A stretch of 64,000 nt of DNA from Flagellimonas olearia (lineage in GTDB: Bacteria > Bacteroidota > Bacteroidia > Flavobacteriales > Flavobacteriaceae). Positions 44,151-53,342 of the stretch are shown piece by piece. The notes beneath the pieces were generated by a model that searched no databases, was not told where the DNA came from, and worked only from the letters and a program-made list of their open reading frames with translations. The translations under genes and the position numbers were made by a program. The number at the start of each line of letters is the position of its first letter. The stretch's first letter is position 1. Where the stretch lies: positions 310,001-374,000 of the forward strand of contig NZ_WELG01000002.1 of NCBI RefSeq assembly GCF_009184425.1, given 5' to 3'.

Positions 44151-46223
44151 ATGAAAAAGTATATCGTATTAACGGTACTGTCCCTCTTTATGGCAGTATC
44201 CCATGCACAGATAGATCGTACCAAACAACCTCAAAGAGGACCTGCTCCTGAAATAAATTTGAAGGAACCAGCCCGGTTTGAGCTTATGAACGGACTTAAG
44301 GTAATGGTGGTGGAAAACCATAAATTACCACGAGTATCCATCCACCTGACCATAGACAATCCACCTATTTTGCAAGGGGACAAGGCTGGGGTCTCCGATT
44401 TGACTTCAAGCCTAATGGGAAAAGGGTCCAAAACCATTTCAAAGGATGATTTCTATGAAGAAGTGGATTTCTTGGGAGCCTCCATCAGTGTAGGCAGTCA
44501 AAGTGCCTCTGCGAGTTCACTTTCCAAATATTTCCCAAGAATACTGGAGCTTATGGCCGATGCATCTCTGAACCCCAACTTTACCCAAGAGGAATTCGAC
44601 AAAGAGAAAGATCGTATCCTAACCGGACTCAAATCCCAGGAAAAGGATGTTTCCGCGATAGCCAATCAGGTTCAATTGGCCCTTGCCTATGGCAAAAACC
44701 ATCCTTTTGGCGAAATCACCAGCGAAGAGACGGTCAATAATGTGTCCTTGGTCGATGTGGAACAGTTCTATCGCAATTATTTTGTACCCGCCAATGCGTA
44801 TTTGGTGGTCATTGGTGATGTTGAGTTTGACAATGTAAAAGAGCTGGTCACCCAGTATTTTACCCCATGGTCCAAGGCGGTGCCACCGTCCTTTAGCTAT
44901 ACGGACCCAACGGATGTGCAATACACCCAAATTAATTTTGTGGACACTCCGAACGCTGTACAATCTGAAGTGGCCGCGGAAAACATCACCCACTTGAAAA
45001 TGAAGGATGATGATTATTTGGCCTCGCTTTTGGCCAATAGGATTTTAGGCGGGGGGTCCCAGGCCAGACTGTACCAAAATCTGCGGGAAGACAAAGGATA
45101 CACGTACGGATCGTATTCTGGCATCAGGGACAACAAATACAGCCCCATGCGTTTTGATGCTTATGCCCAAGTGCGTAATGCGGTGACGGACAGTTCGGTG
45201 GTACAGATCTTGGAAGAAATCGATAAAATGATTCAGGAGCCGGTCACCCAAGAGGAATTGACCAACACCAAGGCCCTCTATGCTGGAAACTTTGTAATGG
45301 CCCTGGAAAATCCGGCGACCATTGCCAACTATGCATTGAACATTGAAACCGAAAATCTCCCTTCAGATTTTTACAAAACCTACCTGGAACGCATTGATGC
45401 GGTTTCCATTGCCGATATACAAAATGCAGCCAAGAAACACTTTTCCACTTCCAATGCCCGGGTTGTGGTCACCGGAAAAGGAAGCGATGTCCTAGAGAAC
45501 TTGGAAAAGGTCTCTTTTAAGGGCAAAAAGGTCCCTGTACTTTATTATGATAAGTATGCCAATAAAGTAGAGAAACCCATTTATAATGAAGCTGTTCCGG
45601 AAGGGGTAACTGCTGAAACCGTTTTGGAGAAATACATTGACGCCATAGGAGGTAAGACCAAATTGGACGGCGTTGAATCCTATGCCATGGTAGCCGAAGC
45701 GGTAATGCAGGGCATGACATTGGAACTGGAAATGAAAAAAACCTCCAAGGACCAATTCATGCAAGACGTAAAGGTAATGGGCAATTCCATGCAGAAACAG
45801 GTTTTGGATGGAGACAAAGGGTACATGGTGGTACAAGGGCAACGAAAAGACCTATCCCCTGATGAATTGGAAAAGATCAAGGAAGAATCCGCAGCATTTC
45901 CAGAACTGAACTATCTGGCCGCTGGCAACATTGACTTGGAAGGGATAGAGCGTGTAGGTGACCGAAAAGCATACCGATTAAAGATTACCGATAAGAAATC
46001 GGCCTTTTATGATACGGAAACCGGGCTTAAGCTCCAAGAAGTCTCCATAGAGGAGGTTCAGGGCCAAGAAATGCAAAATACCGTGGGATACGACAATTAC
46101 CAAGATGTATCCGGAATCAAGTTTCCATTTAAACTGACCCAAGAAATGGGTCCCCAGAATTTTGAGTTCTTGGTCAAGGAAATCAAGGTGAATGAAGGGG
46201 TAACGCCCGAGGACTTTAAATAA
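44151..46223 (+). CDS. M16-family non-catalytic subunit with C-terminal LolA-like domain
   Basis: The 690-residue protein has a signal peptide, two M16 domains (about 40-240 and 250-460), and a C-terminal region of about 200 residues beginning ETVLEKYIDAIGGKTKLDGV that resembles an outer-membrane lipoprotein-sorting fold. The zinc motif is absent: the family HxxEH aligns with DLTSS at 83-87. The substrate-binding motif GGGSQARLYQNLREDKGYTY (300-319) is intact. It begins one base after the catalytic subunit stop. The LolA-like part is longer than the usual M16 domain pair. Confidence 0.9.
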   Translation: MKKYIVLTVLSLFMAVSHAQIDRTKQPQRGPAPEINLKEPARFELMNGLKVMVVENHKLPRVSIHLTIDNPPILQGDKAGVSDLTSSLMGKGSKTISKDDFYEEVDFLGASISVGSQSASASSLSKYFPRILELMADASLNPNFTQEEFDKEKDRILTGLKSQEKDVSAIANQVQLALAYGKNHPFGEITSEETVNNVSLVDVEQFYRNYFVPANAYLVVIGDVEFDNVKELVTQYFTPWSKAVPPSFSYTDPTDVQYTQINFVDTPNAVQSEVAAENITHLKMKDDDYLASLLANRILGGGSQARLYQNLREDKGYTYGSYSGIRDNKYSPMRFDAYAQVRNAVTDSSVVQILEEIDKMIQEPVTQEELTNTKALYAGNFVMALENPATIANYALNIETENLPSDFYKTYLERIDAVSIADIQNAAKKHFSTSNARVVVTGKGSDVLENLEKVSFKGKKVPVLYYDKYANKVEKPIYNEAVPEGVTAETVLEKYIDAIGGKTKLDGVESYAMVAEAVMQGMTLELEMKKTSKDQFMQDVKVMGNSMQKQVLDGDKGYMVVQGQRKDLSPDELEKIKEESAAFPELNYLAAGNIDLEGIERVGDRKAYRLKITDKKSAFYDTETGLKLQEVSIEEVQGQEMQNTVGYDNYQDVSGIKFPFKLTQEMGPQNFEFLVKEIKVNEGVTPEDFK

Positions 46224-46239
46224 TCCTGACAAATCATTA

Positions 46240-46267
46240 AAAAAGGCGCCTTATAAGGCGCCTTTTT
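46240..46267. terminator. Bidirectional palindromic terminator
   Basis: A perfect 28-base palindrome (AAAAAGGCGCCTTA and its complement) lies between the M16 pair (end 46223) and the convergent copper receptor (end 46279). Confidence 0.9.
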
Positions 46268-46278
46268 CACTTTACAAC

Positions 46279-48393
46279 CTAAAAGCTGTATTGAACAAAT
46301 GCAGATAGGTTTCTCCCTGGATCATTAATGGGAACCCTACCATAATCCGCTTGGTTCACAAAGGAAAAGTTCAAGTGGTTGTTATAGGTCTCATCAAAAA
46401 TGTTGGAGGCGGCCACACCAATAGATAAGTGTTCAAATGGTTTCACTCCGAAACTTAAATCCACAACACCGTAACCATCCGTTGTACGCTCTCCGAAGGA
46501 GGAGGCAATATCCGTTTGTTTGGAGGTTAAGGTATAGGTAGCCCTGGCCCATATTTTTTCCCTTTCAAAACTAAGGTTCATACGCGTCACCAAAGGCGGT
46601 GTCAATGGAAGGGACTCGTCCAAATCTTGATTCTTGGTATACACATAGGACAATTCCATTTTAAATGCAAAGTCATTCAAAAAAGCCAATTCGCCGAAGA
46701 TCTCAAATCCTGTTTTGTATGCCTTGTCCAAATTACTGAACCTTTTCACTTCGGTGGGTTCCTGCATGGGCATGTACTTCTTGTCCAATGTAGGATCTAT
46801 CACGGCAACAATATAATTGTCGTAAATCGAATAATAGATCGAGGCGCCATAATCCAACCCATTGAAAGCAAAACCGTCAAAATTGGTCTTCGCCTTCATT
46901 CCCAATTCAAACTGATTGTTCACCTCGGCATCCAAATAGGGGTTGCCCACATACTCGTATGGATCTTGACCTACCGTAAAATGATTGATGAATCTTTCAA
47001 TCATGTTCGCGGAACGCACCCCTCTGCCATAGGCCAATTCAAACAAAAGATTGGAGGTTGCCATATATTTCACGGAAGCCGTTGTGCTTACATTATGCTC
47101 CGTACGGCTTCCCAGATCAGGATATTCCGCAACAAAATCATCTGCTGGCGCGTCTATTTGGGAATGTATCCTATCATACCTTGCTCCAATATTCAGCAAA
47201 AACTTTTCGGACAGGGGGTATTTTCCCTCCACAAATGCCCCATAGTCATCTATTTGGGAATCTTGCCATACCTCATCCGTAAACGTCATGGGCATTGGCA
47301 GTAACTCCCCGGTCATCATATTCCGTTTGACCAAGCGGGTCCTGTTACCGGTTCTCCCTACGGAAAATGCATCTACCCCAGTATATAGCTTAAAATTTTC
47401 CATGGGTCTCCATTCCAATTCAATTCTACCACCCAAGGTGGTTGCATCTACCTCAGATACGGCTTCCATCATCATAAATGTTGGCCTTAGTTCATTGGTC
47501 ATAACGTGATCCACCTTGGAACGGTACACTTTTGCGTTCAACGTCCTTAATCCCTTGGAGATATTATCCAGTTTATAATCCAAAGAAAGTACATTGCTAT
47601 CGTCTATTTCGGTATCCATGGGTAATCCGGCATGCAGCACATCCCGTCCGAAAGATTGTCTAAATCCCAACTGTATCCGTTGGTTTTCAGTTGGGTTATA
47701 CCCCACCTGAATGCCATAATCGGTGCTTTTAAAGGACGACGGCACCTCATTTCCATCCCCATCTTCATAATTTCCAAAATCCCGGAACCCGAAATTGAAA
47801 TTGGCATCAAATTGTTCCCCAACATACTTGACATTGGCAAAGCTGGTGATGGCATTGCCATTGTTCTCCCCTCCAAAGTTCACTTTGCCGTGATATCCCT
47901 TTTCCTGCTTTTCCACTTCCTGGGTCACCAAGTTAACAATGCCACCAAAGGTGGGTCCATACCTAAATGTATAAGGTCCTTTGACCACTTCCACACGTTC
48001 TATCTCTTCAGGAATCACATGGGTGGTGATGGGGTCCATTCTATTGGGACAGGCATGCATCACCTTGGTGCCGCCATTGAACTGGACATTGAGTTGTTCA
48101 TATTGTGAAGCCCTAAAGGATGGATCTATGGCATAATTTCCTCTTTTGATCAAGGCAAACCCATTGATGTCCTTAAAAAGGTCGGCCACATTCTTGGATT
48201 GGACGATCTTCTTCTCAGGTTCACTTTTAAAGGTTGAAAAAACGGGATCGGACTTACTTTTTCCTTCCACCAGAACCTCATTCAACTGTATGGGTTGCTT
48301 GGTCAGGGAATCTTGCACAGTTGACACCTGCGCAAAGGACACACAGGTCCCAAAAAGCAAAACACAGAGTTTTGCCATTGCACTTTTACTCAT
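46279..48393 (-). CDS. TonB-dependent receptor, probable copper importer (OprC/NosA-like)
   Basis: The 704-residue receptor has a signal peptide, TonB box, plug and barrel ending AFVQYSF. The plug carries MHACPNRMDPITTHV, with Cys115 and Met119 in CxxxM. In the Pseudomonas OprC receptor a CxxxM pair in the same plug position binds copper, and the context CPNRMDP matches that family. A small protein with three Cys is encoded directly upstream on the same strand. Copper (or a copper complex) is therefore the most likely cargo. Confidence 0.9.
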   Translation of the reverse strand: MSKSAMAKLCVLLFGTCVSFAQVSTVQDSLTKQPIQLNEVLVEGKSKSDPVFSTFKSEPEKKIVQSKNVADLFKDINGFALIKRGNYAIDPSFRASQYEQLNVQFNGGTKVMHACPNRMDPITTHVIPEEIERVEVVKGPYTFRYGPTFGGIVNLVTQEVEKQEKGYHGKVNFGGENNGNAITSFANVKYVGEQFDANFNFGFRDFGNYEDGDGNEVPSSFKSTDYGIQVGYNPTENQRIQLGFRQSFGRDVLHAGLPMDTEIDDSNVLSLDYKLDNISKGLRTLNAKVYRSKVDHVMTNELRPTFMMMEAVSEVDATTLGGRIELEWRPMENFKLYTGVDAFSVGRTGNRTRLVKRNMMTGELLPMPMTFTDEVWQDSQIDDYGAFVEGKYPLSEKFLLNIGARYDRIHSQIDAPADDFVAEYPDLGSRTEHNVSTTASVKYMATSNLLFELAYGRGVRSANMIERFINHFTVGQDPYEYVGNPYLDAEVNNQFELGMKAKTNFDGFAFNGLDYGASIYYSIYDNYIVAVIDPTLDKKYMPMQEPTEVKRFSNLDKAYKTGFEIFGELAFLNDFAFKMELSYVYTKNQDLDESLPLTPPLVTRMNLSFEREKIWARATYTLTSKQTDIASSFGERTTDGYGVVDLSFGVKPFEHLSIGVAASNIFDETYNNHLNFSFVNQADYGRVPINDPGRNLSAFVQYSF

Positions 48394-48458
48394 TTTGATT
48401 TTATGTTTAAGATTTATACAGGTACGGCAAAGGGTGTTTTGCCGTTTTTTGGAAAATC

Positions 48459-48854
48459 TTAAACCATAGGCGGTTTAATGGGCATCTCACTGAAGCAATA
48501 GGAGTAAGAATTGCTATAAAAAAATGCGCTACTTTTTTCCGTGTTGCCTAGTTGCACATCGTACACGGGCAAATCCATAAAAAAGACCAAAACCTGCTCC
48601 CAACCTATGATGGGCATGGGTTGCTCATCCTCATCGGTTTGTGCCTGGAGCATTTTGGCCAACATACATTTACCATCACAATTAAGCTCCGGTTTATCCT
48701 TATTCTCGCAAAGTCGTTCAATAAAGTCCTCCCGATCCAAGCTGTAATACACATACATGGACGAAAAACGGAGGTTGCTCATCAATATCAACAAGGCAAA
48801 AAGACAAACAAAAACTCCTTTTGGATTACATATGGCCCTTATTCGTAGCAACAT
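48459..48854 (-). CDS. Small Cys-containing membrane-anchored protein upstream of the copper receptor
   Basis: The 131-residue protein has one N-terminal membrane helix (about 12-31) and then a soluble part with Cys49, Cys59 and Cys63 (RLCENKDKPELNCDGKCML) and a Met/Pro-rich end (EMPIKPPMV). I do not recognise a named family. It is followed 65 bases later by the receptor gene, a placement that suggests it helps bind or pass on copper. The CxxxC spacing and Met content fit copper binding but are not proof. Confidence 0.65.
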   Translation of the reverse strand: MLLRIRAICNPKGVFVCLFALLILMSNLRFSSMYVYYSLDREDFIERLCENKDKPELNCDGKCMLAKMLQAQTDEDEQPMPIIGWEQVLVFFMDLPVYDVQLGNTEKSSAFFYSNSYSYCFSEMPIKPPMV

Positions 48855-48964
48855 AATTTATTTGAGAAACAAAGATAAAATCCGGTTCTCGCTATTTTTA
48901 TGAGAATTATCATCTATTAATTTTTTCTTAGACAATAGTTATATGATGGTGTTTGACATATGTT

Positions 48965-48972
48965 TATTTTTG
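48965..48972 (+). promoter_or_regulatory. -7 promoter element of the lipoprotein gene 48990
   Basis: TATTTTTG matches TAnnTTTG exactly, 17 bases before the ATG. The spacer is shared with the divergent Cys-containing protein gene. Confidence 0.45.
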
Positions 48973-48989
48973 TGGGTAAACAAAAAATC

Positions 48990-49412
48990 ATGAGAAAAGT
49001 AGTTTCCATTTTTATATGTGCCATCTTGTTCATGGGCATCTCTTGCAAACAAGAAAAAAAGACCCCTGAAGGTCCAACGCAAATGCAACAGGTCATGGCC
49101 GTCCATGACGAGGTAATGCCCAAAATGGGAACCCTGGGAAAGCTTGTGGGTGAACTCAAGGCAAAAGTGGACACCACGGAAGCAGGGCAGAAATATGAAA
49201 AAGCCATGAAAGACCTTCAAGAGGCCAACAAGGCCATGATGGACTGGATGAAAGGTTTTGGGGATCGATTTGATTCCGATGAAATCTTGAATGGAAAGGA
49301 GCTTACCGAACAGAAACAACTATGGCTCAATGAGGAAGAAGAAAAGGTAGAAGCCCTTAAAGAGCAGATCAATGGCAGTATAGAACGGGCAGAAGCACTT
49401 TTGGCCCAATAA
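48990..49412 (+). CDS. Small helical lipoprotein of unknown function
   Basis: The 140-residue protein has a lipoprotein signal with Cys19 (GISC) and a highly charged coiled-coil body containing KAMMDWMKGFGDRF. Proteins of this shape are common in flavobacteria but have no assigned role. The upstream ATG at 48960 adds ten residues without a good signal start, so 48990 is chosen. The gene is divergent from the copper cluster and its 3' end lies 3 bases from gldD's. Confidence 0.75.
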   Translation: MRKVVSIFICAILFMGISCKQEKKTPEGPTQMQQVMAVHDEVMPKMGTLGKLVGELKAKVDTTEAGQKYEKAMKDLQEANKAMMDWMKGFGDRFDSDEILNGKELTEQKQLWLNEEEEKVEALKEQINGSIERAEALLAQ

Positions 49413-49415
49413 TGA

Positions 49416-49973
49416 TCATTCTTTCCATCTGAGGCTCTCCATAATTCTTCGGATATCGTTTTGGAGATACATGGCCGCTGGCAAGATGGAATCGTAATTG
49501 GGTTTGGCATAAAAATACAATGAGCCCGTTACAAAGTGATTGGTGCTATCGGTCACATAAAACTGAGATTGGGAAGCGGCATTGCCACTTACTTCGTAGA
49601 ACATCCCGTATACCTTTGCTTCCGAATCGACATATTCCTTAGGGGCAATATTGTCCGCTTTTACCACATGCTCATAAGTGAGTTTCTGCGCATCAATGAG
49701 CAATTCCCTGATATTTCCGTCCACCTTTTTATAGGTCAAAAAAATAGACCCCTTCATCATGGGGTAGTCCAGTTCCAAGGAACAATCCTTGTTTTCCTTT
49801 AAAGAAGAAAGAGCATTTTGATCAAAGGTATAGGCACAGTCAGTATTTGCATTGGTGTAGGCCGCCTTGGGGTATTCCAAACGCAGCATCGCTTTAGGCT
49901 TGGGTAGCACATCTTCCTTGCATCCCACAAAAACCATTGCAATCAGAAAACAAACCAAAGGACTATACTTCAT
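49416..49973 (-). CDS. gldD: Gliding motility lipoprotein GldD
   Basis: The 185-residue lipoprotein (Cys18, VFVGC) has the GldD pattern LPKPKAMLRLEYPKAAY at about 23-39 and AMYLQNDIRRIMESLRW at the C terminus. GldD is essential for gliding and for the type IX secretion system in Flavobacterium johnsoniae, acting near GldE and the outer-membrane side. The start overlaps the gldE 3' end by 11 bases, as in other Flavobacteriia. It is the last gene of the mutY-ssb-gldE-gldD set. Confidence 0.95.
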   Translation of the reverse strand: MKYSPLVCFLIAMVFVGCKEDVLPKPKAMLRLEYPKAAYTNANTDCAYTFDQNALSSLKENKDCSLELDYPMMKGSIFLTYKKVDGNIRELLIDAQKLTYEHVVKADNIAPKEYVDSEAKVYGMFYEVSGNAASQSQFYVTDSTNHFVTGSLYFYAKPNYDSILPAAMYLQNDIRRIMESLRWKE

Positions 49974-51273
49974 GGGGCAGTGTGACTTTTATGCGTTTCA
50001 ATCTTTTTTTATCCAGACTTTCCACGATGAATTGATACTTATTAAAGAGTACTTTCTCTCCTTGTTTGGGAAAGCTTCCTGAAATTTCCAAAACAAACCC
50101 GGCAATGGTCTCGGACTCCCCTTTTTTGGCCTCGAACTCTTCCTCATCATCTATTTTGGTCACCCGATAGAAATCCTTCAATGCCGTTTTGCCATCAAAG
50201 ACATAGTTGAGGTCATCCAGTTTTGAAAAAATAAGGTCCTCGTCATCAAACTCATCACTGATATCCCCAACAATTTCCTCGATGATATCCTCCAAAGTAA
50301 CAATCCCTGAGGTACCTCCATACTCATCTACCACTACGGCCAAATGGTTCTTTTTCTCCTGAAATTCCAACAAAAGATCATCCAGTTTTTTGTTCTCAGG
50401 AACAAAATAGGGTTCCCTGACCAAGGACATCCAACTAAAACTTTTTCGCTCAATGTACGGCAACAGGTCCTTTACATATAGAACCCCCAACACATTGTCC
50501 ATATTTTCCGAAAACACGGGAACTCTGGAATAGCCGTTTTTTTTGATTTCCGCAAGAACCTCAGGAAATTTCATCTTCTCGTTCAGGGCAAAAATATCGA
50601 TTCGGGGCCGCATCACCTGCTTGGTATCGGTATTGCCAAAAGTCACGATACCTTCCAATATTTTTTGTTCCTCTTTGGTGGTATCCCCTTCCGAAGCGAG
50701 TTCCAATGCCTGCGATAAATGGTTTATGCTGAGATTGGATTTTTGTTTTCCCAATTTATCCTCCAAGTATAGTGTACTGGAACGCATCGGCGCGCTCAAG
50801 GGTGTAAACAACGTGCTCAAAACCTTTAGGGGTATTGCCATAAAATAGGAAAACTGCACCCGGTTCCTATTGGCATAGATCTTGGGTAAGATCTCCCCGA
50901 ACATCAAAATGAGAAAGGTGGCCACCACTACTTCCAACAAAAAACGGAGGGTACCATCTATCCCCGCAAAAATGGTCTCCCCAATGGAACTGAACAAGAG
51001 GACAATCCCTATATTGATGGCATTGTTGGCAATCAGTATCGTGGCCAAGAGCTTTTTAGGCTTGTCCAACAATTGTGCAACTATCTTGCCCTTGGAGCTA
51101 TCTTTTTCTTGCATTTCGTTCAAATCGGTCTGAGACAGACCAAAAAGAGCCACTTCGGCAGCTGAAATCAAGGCCGATCCTCCCAACAAAAACAAAAGCA
51201 CGATAACTTTTATGGTGAAAATACCATTAAGGGTAGTAAAGAAAAACGCCAAACAATGGGGCTCGGGATCCAA
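49963..51273 (-). CDS. gldE: Gliding motility protein GldE (CBS/CorC-type membrane protein)
   Basis: The 436-residue protein has an N-terminal DUF21/CNNM-type membrane domain (about 15-190), a CBS pair (about 205-330, VMRPRIDIFAL, VVVDEYGGTSGIVTLEDIIEEIVGD) and a C-terminal CorC/HlyC domain. GldE is needed for gliding with GldD. It starts at TTG 51273, eight codons after the ssb stop; the frame contains no ATG. Gene order matches F. johnsoniae. Confidence 0.94.
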   Translation of the reverse strand: MDPEPHCLAFFFTTLNGIFTIKVIVLLFLLGGSALISAAEVALFGLSQTDLNEMQEKDSSKGKIVAQLLDKPKKLLATILIANNAINIGIVLLFSSIGETIFAGIDGTLRFLLEVVVATFLILMFGEILPKIYANRNRVQFSYFMAIPLKVLSTLFTPLSAPMRSSTLYLEDKLGKQKSNLSINHLSQALELASEGDTTKEEQKILEGIVTFGNTDTKQVMRPRIDIFALNEKMKFPEVLAEIKKNGYSRVPVFSENMDNVLGVLYVKDLLPYIERKSFSWMSLVREPYFVPENKKLDDLLLEFQEKKNHLAVVVDEYGGTSGIVTLEDIIEEIVGDISDEFDDEDLIFSKLDDLNYVFDGKTALKDFYRVTKIDDEEEFEAKKGESETIAGFVLEISGSFPKQGEKVLFNKYQFIVESLDKKRLKRIKVTLPHEV

Positions 51274-51297
51274 ATTGTATTGCTTTAACTTATATTC

Positions 51298-51756
51298 TTA
51301 GAATGGCAGGTCATCATCCTCTTCGGTCTCATCTATAGGTGCCGCAGGCCCAGAGACCTTCTGCGTTTCTTGTCTGGGAGAATTGTCCGGCATCTGCTGG
51401 GCATTGGCCATACTCTCTTTCTTGGTGGTCAAGAAGGTAAAATCCTGGACATGTACTTCGGTGGAATACCTAGTGTTTCCATCCTCACCCTGCCACTGTC
51501 TATTTTTAAGCCTTCCCTCAACATATACCTTATCCCCTTTGCTTAAATATTTTTCACAGATTTCGGCAGCCTTGTTCCGTACCACAATATTATGCCAATC
51601 CGTATTGGTCACTTTTTCACCGGTCTGCCTATTGGTATAGGTTTCATTGGTGGCCAAGGGGAACCGACCAATGCAATTACCTCCTTCAAAATAGTGGATT
51701 TTCACTTCGTCTCCCAAATGCCCGATCAGCATTACTTTATTCAATGTTCCGCTCAT
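51298..51756 (-). CDS. ssb: Single-stranded DNA-binding protein
   Basis: The 152-residue protein has an OB fold (about 1-105; NKVMLIGHLGDEV, DKVYVEGRLKNRQW), a variable linker and the acidic C-terminal tip EDDDLPF that recruits repair and replication enzymes. It lies between mutY and gldE. A DUF3127 protein at 14376-14753 carries the same tip. Confidence 0.97.
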   Translation of the reverse strand: MSGTLNKVMLIGHLGDEVKIHYFEGGNCIGRFPLATNETYTNRQTGEKVTNTDWHNIVVRNKAAEICEKYLSKGDKVYVEGRLKNRQWQGEDGNTRYSTEVHVQDFTFLTTKKESMANAQQMPDNSPRQETQKVSGPAAPIDETEEDDDLPF

Positions 51757-51779
51757 ATCTCTTTAATTAGTCAAAAGTA

Positions 51780-52811
51780 CTAAATTTTAAATGTTTGGAT
51801 GAAATCCGCGATCAAAACTGGAACGGGAAATTCCACTAGCTGTTCCCATGAAATTCCATCAGATAAAAGCTCCTTGGTTTCAATGATCCAGAATCTAGTA
51901 TATAAATGCTGATGCGACAGTTTGTGTACAACGGGTGTTTCATTATAAACGGACAAAGAAACCCTGGATGGAAAACCATCCTCCAAATGTTGGGCCAGTT
52001 CCTTTTCATTGATCTCCTTTTCAGATTCCAATAAAGGAAACTGATATAAGTTCTGCCAAATGCCCTTCCCCGTCCGTTGTTCCAACAAGGTGTTTTTATT
52101 ACTATCCAAAAAGACCATATAATTAAAGTATCGTGTTCTGGTCTTGGTCTTGTTCAGCTTTATGGGCAGGATATCCACTTTATTATCTTTCAGGGCCACA
52201 CAACTCTCTTGCAAGGGACATAGCATGCAATATGGTTTTTTGGGTGCGCATTGCATGGCGCCAAACTCCATGATGCCTTGATTGTAATCCCTGGCATCAT
52301 CAACATCCATTACCTTTCGTGCCAATTCCTTAAAATGTTTGATCCCTTCAGAACTATTGATGGGCATATCCACGCCATAATACCGTGCCAATACTCGGTA
52401 TACATTACCATCCACAACAGGTTCGGGTATATTGAAACATATGGAAGCTATGGCACTGGCGGTATAATCCCCTATCCCTTTCAAGGATTTTAGGCCTTTG
52501 TAGGTTTGGGGGAATTCCCCGTTCCATTCATTGACCACGATTTGGGCAGTTGCATGCAAATTTCTAGCCCTGGAATAGTACCCCAACCCCTGCCATAGCT
52601 TCAATACTTTTTCCTCTGGCGCACTTGCCAGATCATGAACTGTTGGAAAAGCCTCCAAAAATTTGTGGTAATAAGGTGTTCCCTGTACCACCCTAGTCTG
52701 TTGAAGTATGATTTCGGACAGCCAGATTTTATAGGGATCCTTGGTGTTTCTCCAAGGTAATTCGCGTTTGTTTTGGTGGTACCATTTTAAAATTTCCTGG
52801 GAAAAAGACAT
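51780..52811 (-). CDS. mutY: A/G-specific adenine glycosylase
   Basis: Removes adenine mispaired with 8-oxoguanine. The 343-residue protein has the catalytic Glu33 (SEIILQQTRV) and Asp134 (VDGNVYRV), the helix-hairpin-helix LKGIGDYTASA at about 110-120, and the 4Fe-4S loop Cys188-x6-Cys195-x2-Cys198-x5-Cys204. The C-terminal NUDIX-like recognition domain is present. It is followed by ssb 23 bases downstream. Confidence 0.97.
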   Translation of the reverse strand: MSFSQEILKWYHQNKRELPWRNTKDPYKIWLSEIILQQTRVVQGTPYYHKFLEAFPTVHDLASAPEEKVLKLWQGLGYYSRARNLHATAQIVVNEWNGEFPQTYKGLKSLKGIGDYTASAIASICFNIPEPVVDGNVYRVLARYYGVDMPINSSEGIKHFKELARKVMDVDDARDYNQGIMEFGAMQCAPKKPYCMLCPLQESCVALKDNKVDILPIKLNKTKTRTRYFNYMVFLDSNKNTLLEQRTGKGIWQNLYQFPLLESEKEINEKELAQHLEDGFPSRVSLSVYNETPVVHKLSHQHLYTRFWIIETKELLSDGISWEQLVEFPVPVLIADFIQTFKI

Positions 52812-52892
52812 GTAGAAAAATACGATTGTGGGAATGTGTTAGTTTATATACTTAAAATTAAAGGCTTTAAACGAAAGATTAATTTTAATGTT

Positions 52893-52900
52893 TATATTTG
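52893..52900 (+). promoter_or_regulatory. -7 promoter element of the HU gene
   Basis: TATATTTG is a perfect TAnnTTTG, 34 bases before the ATG at 52935. No TTG lies at the ideal spacing. Confidence 0.5.
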
Positions 52901-52934
52901 CAAGCCAAAAAAATAAGAAAAATAATCAAGAGAA

Positions 52935-53225
52935 ATGACGAAAGCAGATATTGTAACTAGAATCTCAGAGAAGTTAGGTATTGAGAAAGGAGACGTTCAG
53001 GCAACAGTTGAATCATTTATGGAGGAGGTAAAATCGTCCTTGGAGAATGGAGACAATGTGTATTTAAGAGGTTTCGGAAGCTTTATCATCAAGACAAGAG
53101 CGGAAAAAACTGGTAGAAACATTTCAAAGAACACTACCATCAAAATTCCTGCACACAATATTCCTGCCTTCAAACCTGCAAAGGTTTTTGTAGAAGGCGT
53201 AAAAAGTAATGTACAAGTAAAATAA
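52935..53225 (+). CDS. HU/IHF-family DNA-binding protein
   Basis: The 96-residue protein has the DNABII fold: MTKADIVTRISEKLGI, the VYLRGFGSFIIKTRAEKTGRN arm region, and IPAHNIPAFKPAK near the end. It bends or packs DNA as a dimer. Whether it is HU or IHF-like cannot be told by sequence alone. The 29-residue basic protein gene follows 27 bases later. Confidence 0.95.
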   Translation: MTKADIVTRISEKLGIEKGDVQATVESFMEEVKSSLENGDNVYLRGFGSFIIKTRAEKTGRNISKNTTIKIPAHNIPAFKPAKVFVEGVKSNVQVK

Positions 53226-53252
53226 TATAACTAACACTAAAGCAAGAGCCCT

Positions 53253-53342
53253 ATGCCGAGTGGTAAAAAAAGAAAAAGACATAAGGTAGCTACACACAAG
53301 CGCAAGAAGCGTAGAAGAGCTAACCGACACAAGAAAAAGTAG
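53253..53342 (+). CDS. 29-residue basic protein (AURKAIP1/COX24-like)
   Basis: The ORF encodes MPSGKKRKRHKVATHKRKKRRRANRHKKK in three pieces: MPSGKKRKRHK, VATHKRKKRR and RANRHKKK. Over half the residues are Lys, Arg or His. It matches the short Bacteroidota proteins annotated with the AURKAIP1/COX24 C-terminal domain, a mitoribosomal small-subunit protein motif. It is likely a ribosome-bound peptide. It lies between the HU gene and a terminator and was recognised by composition and position, not by length. Confidence 0.8.
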   Translation: MPSGKKRKRHKVATHKRKKRRRANRHKKK

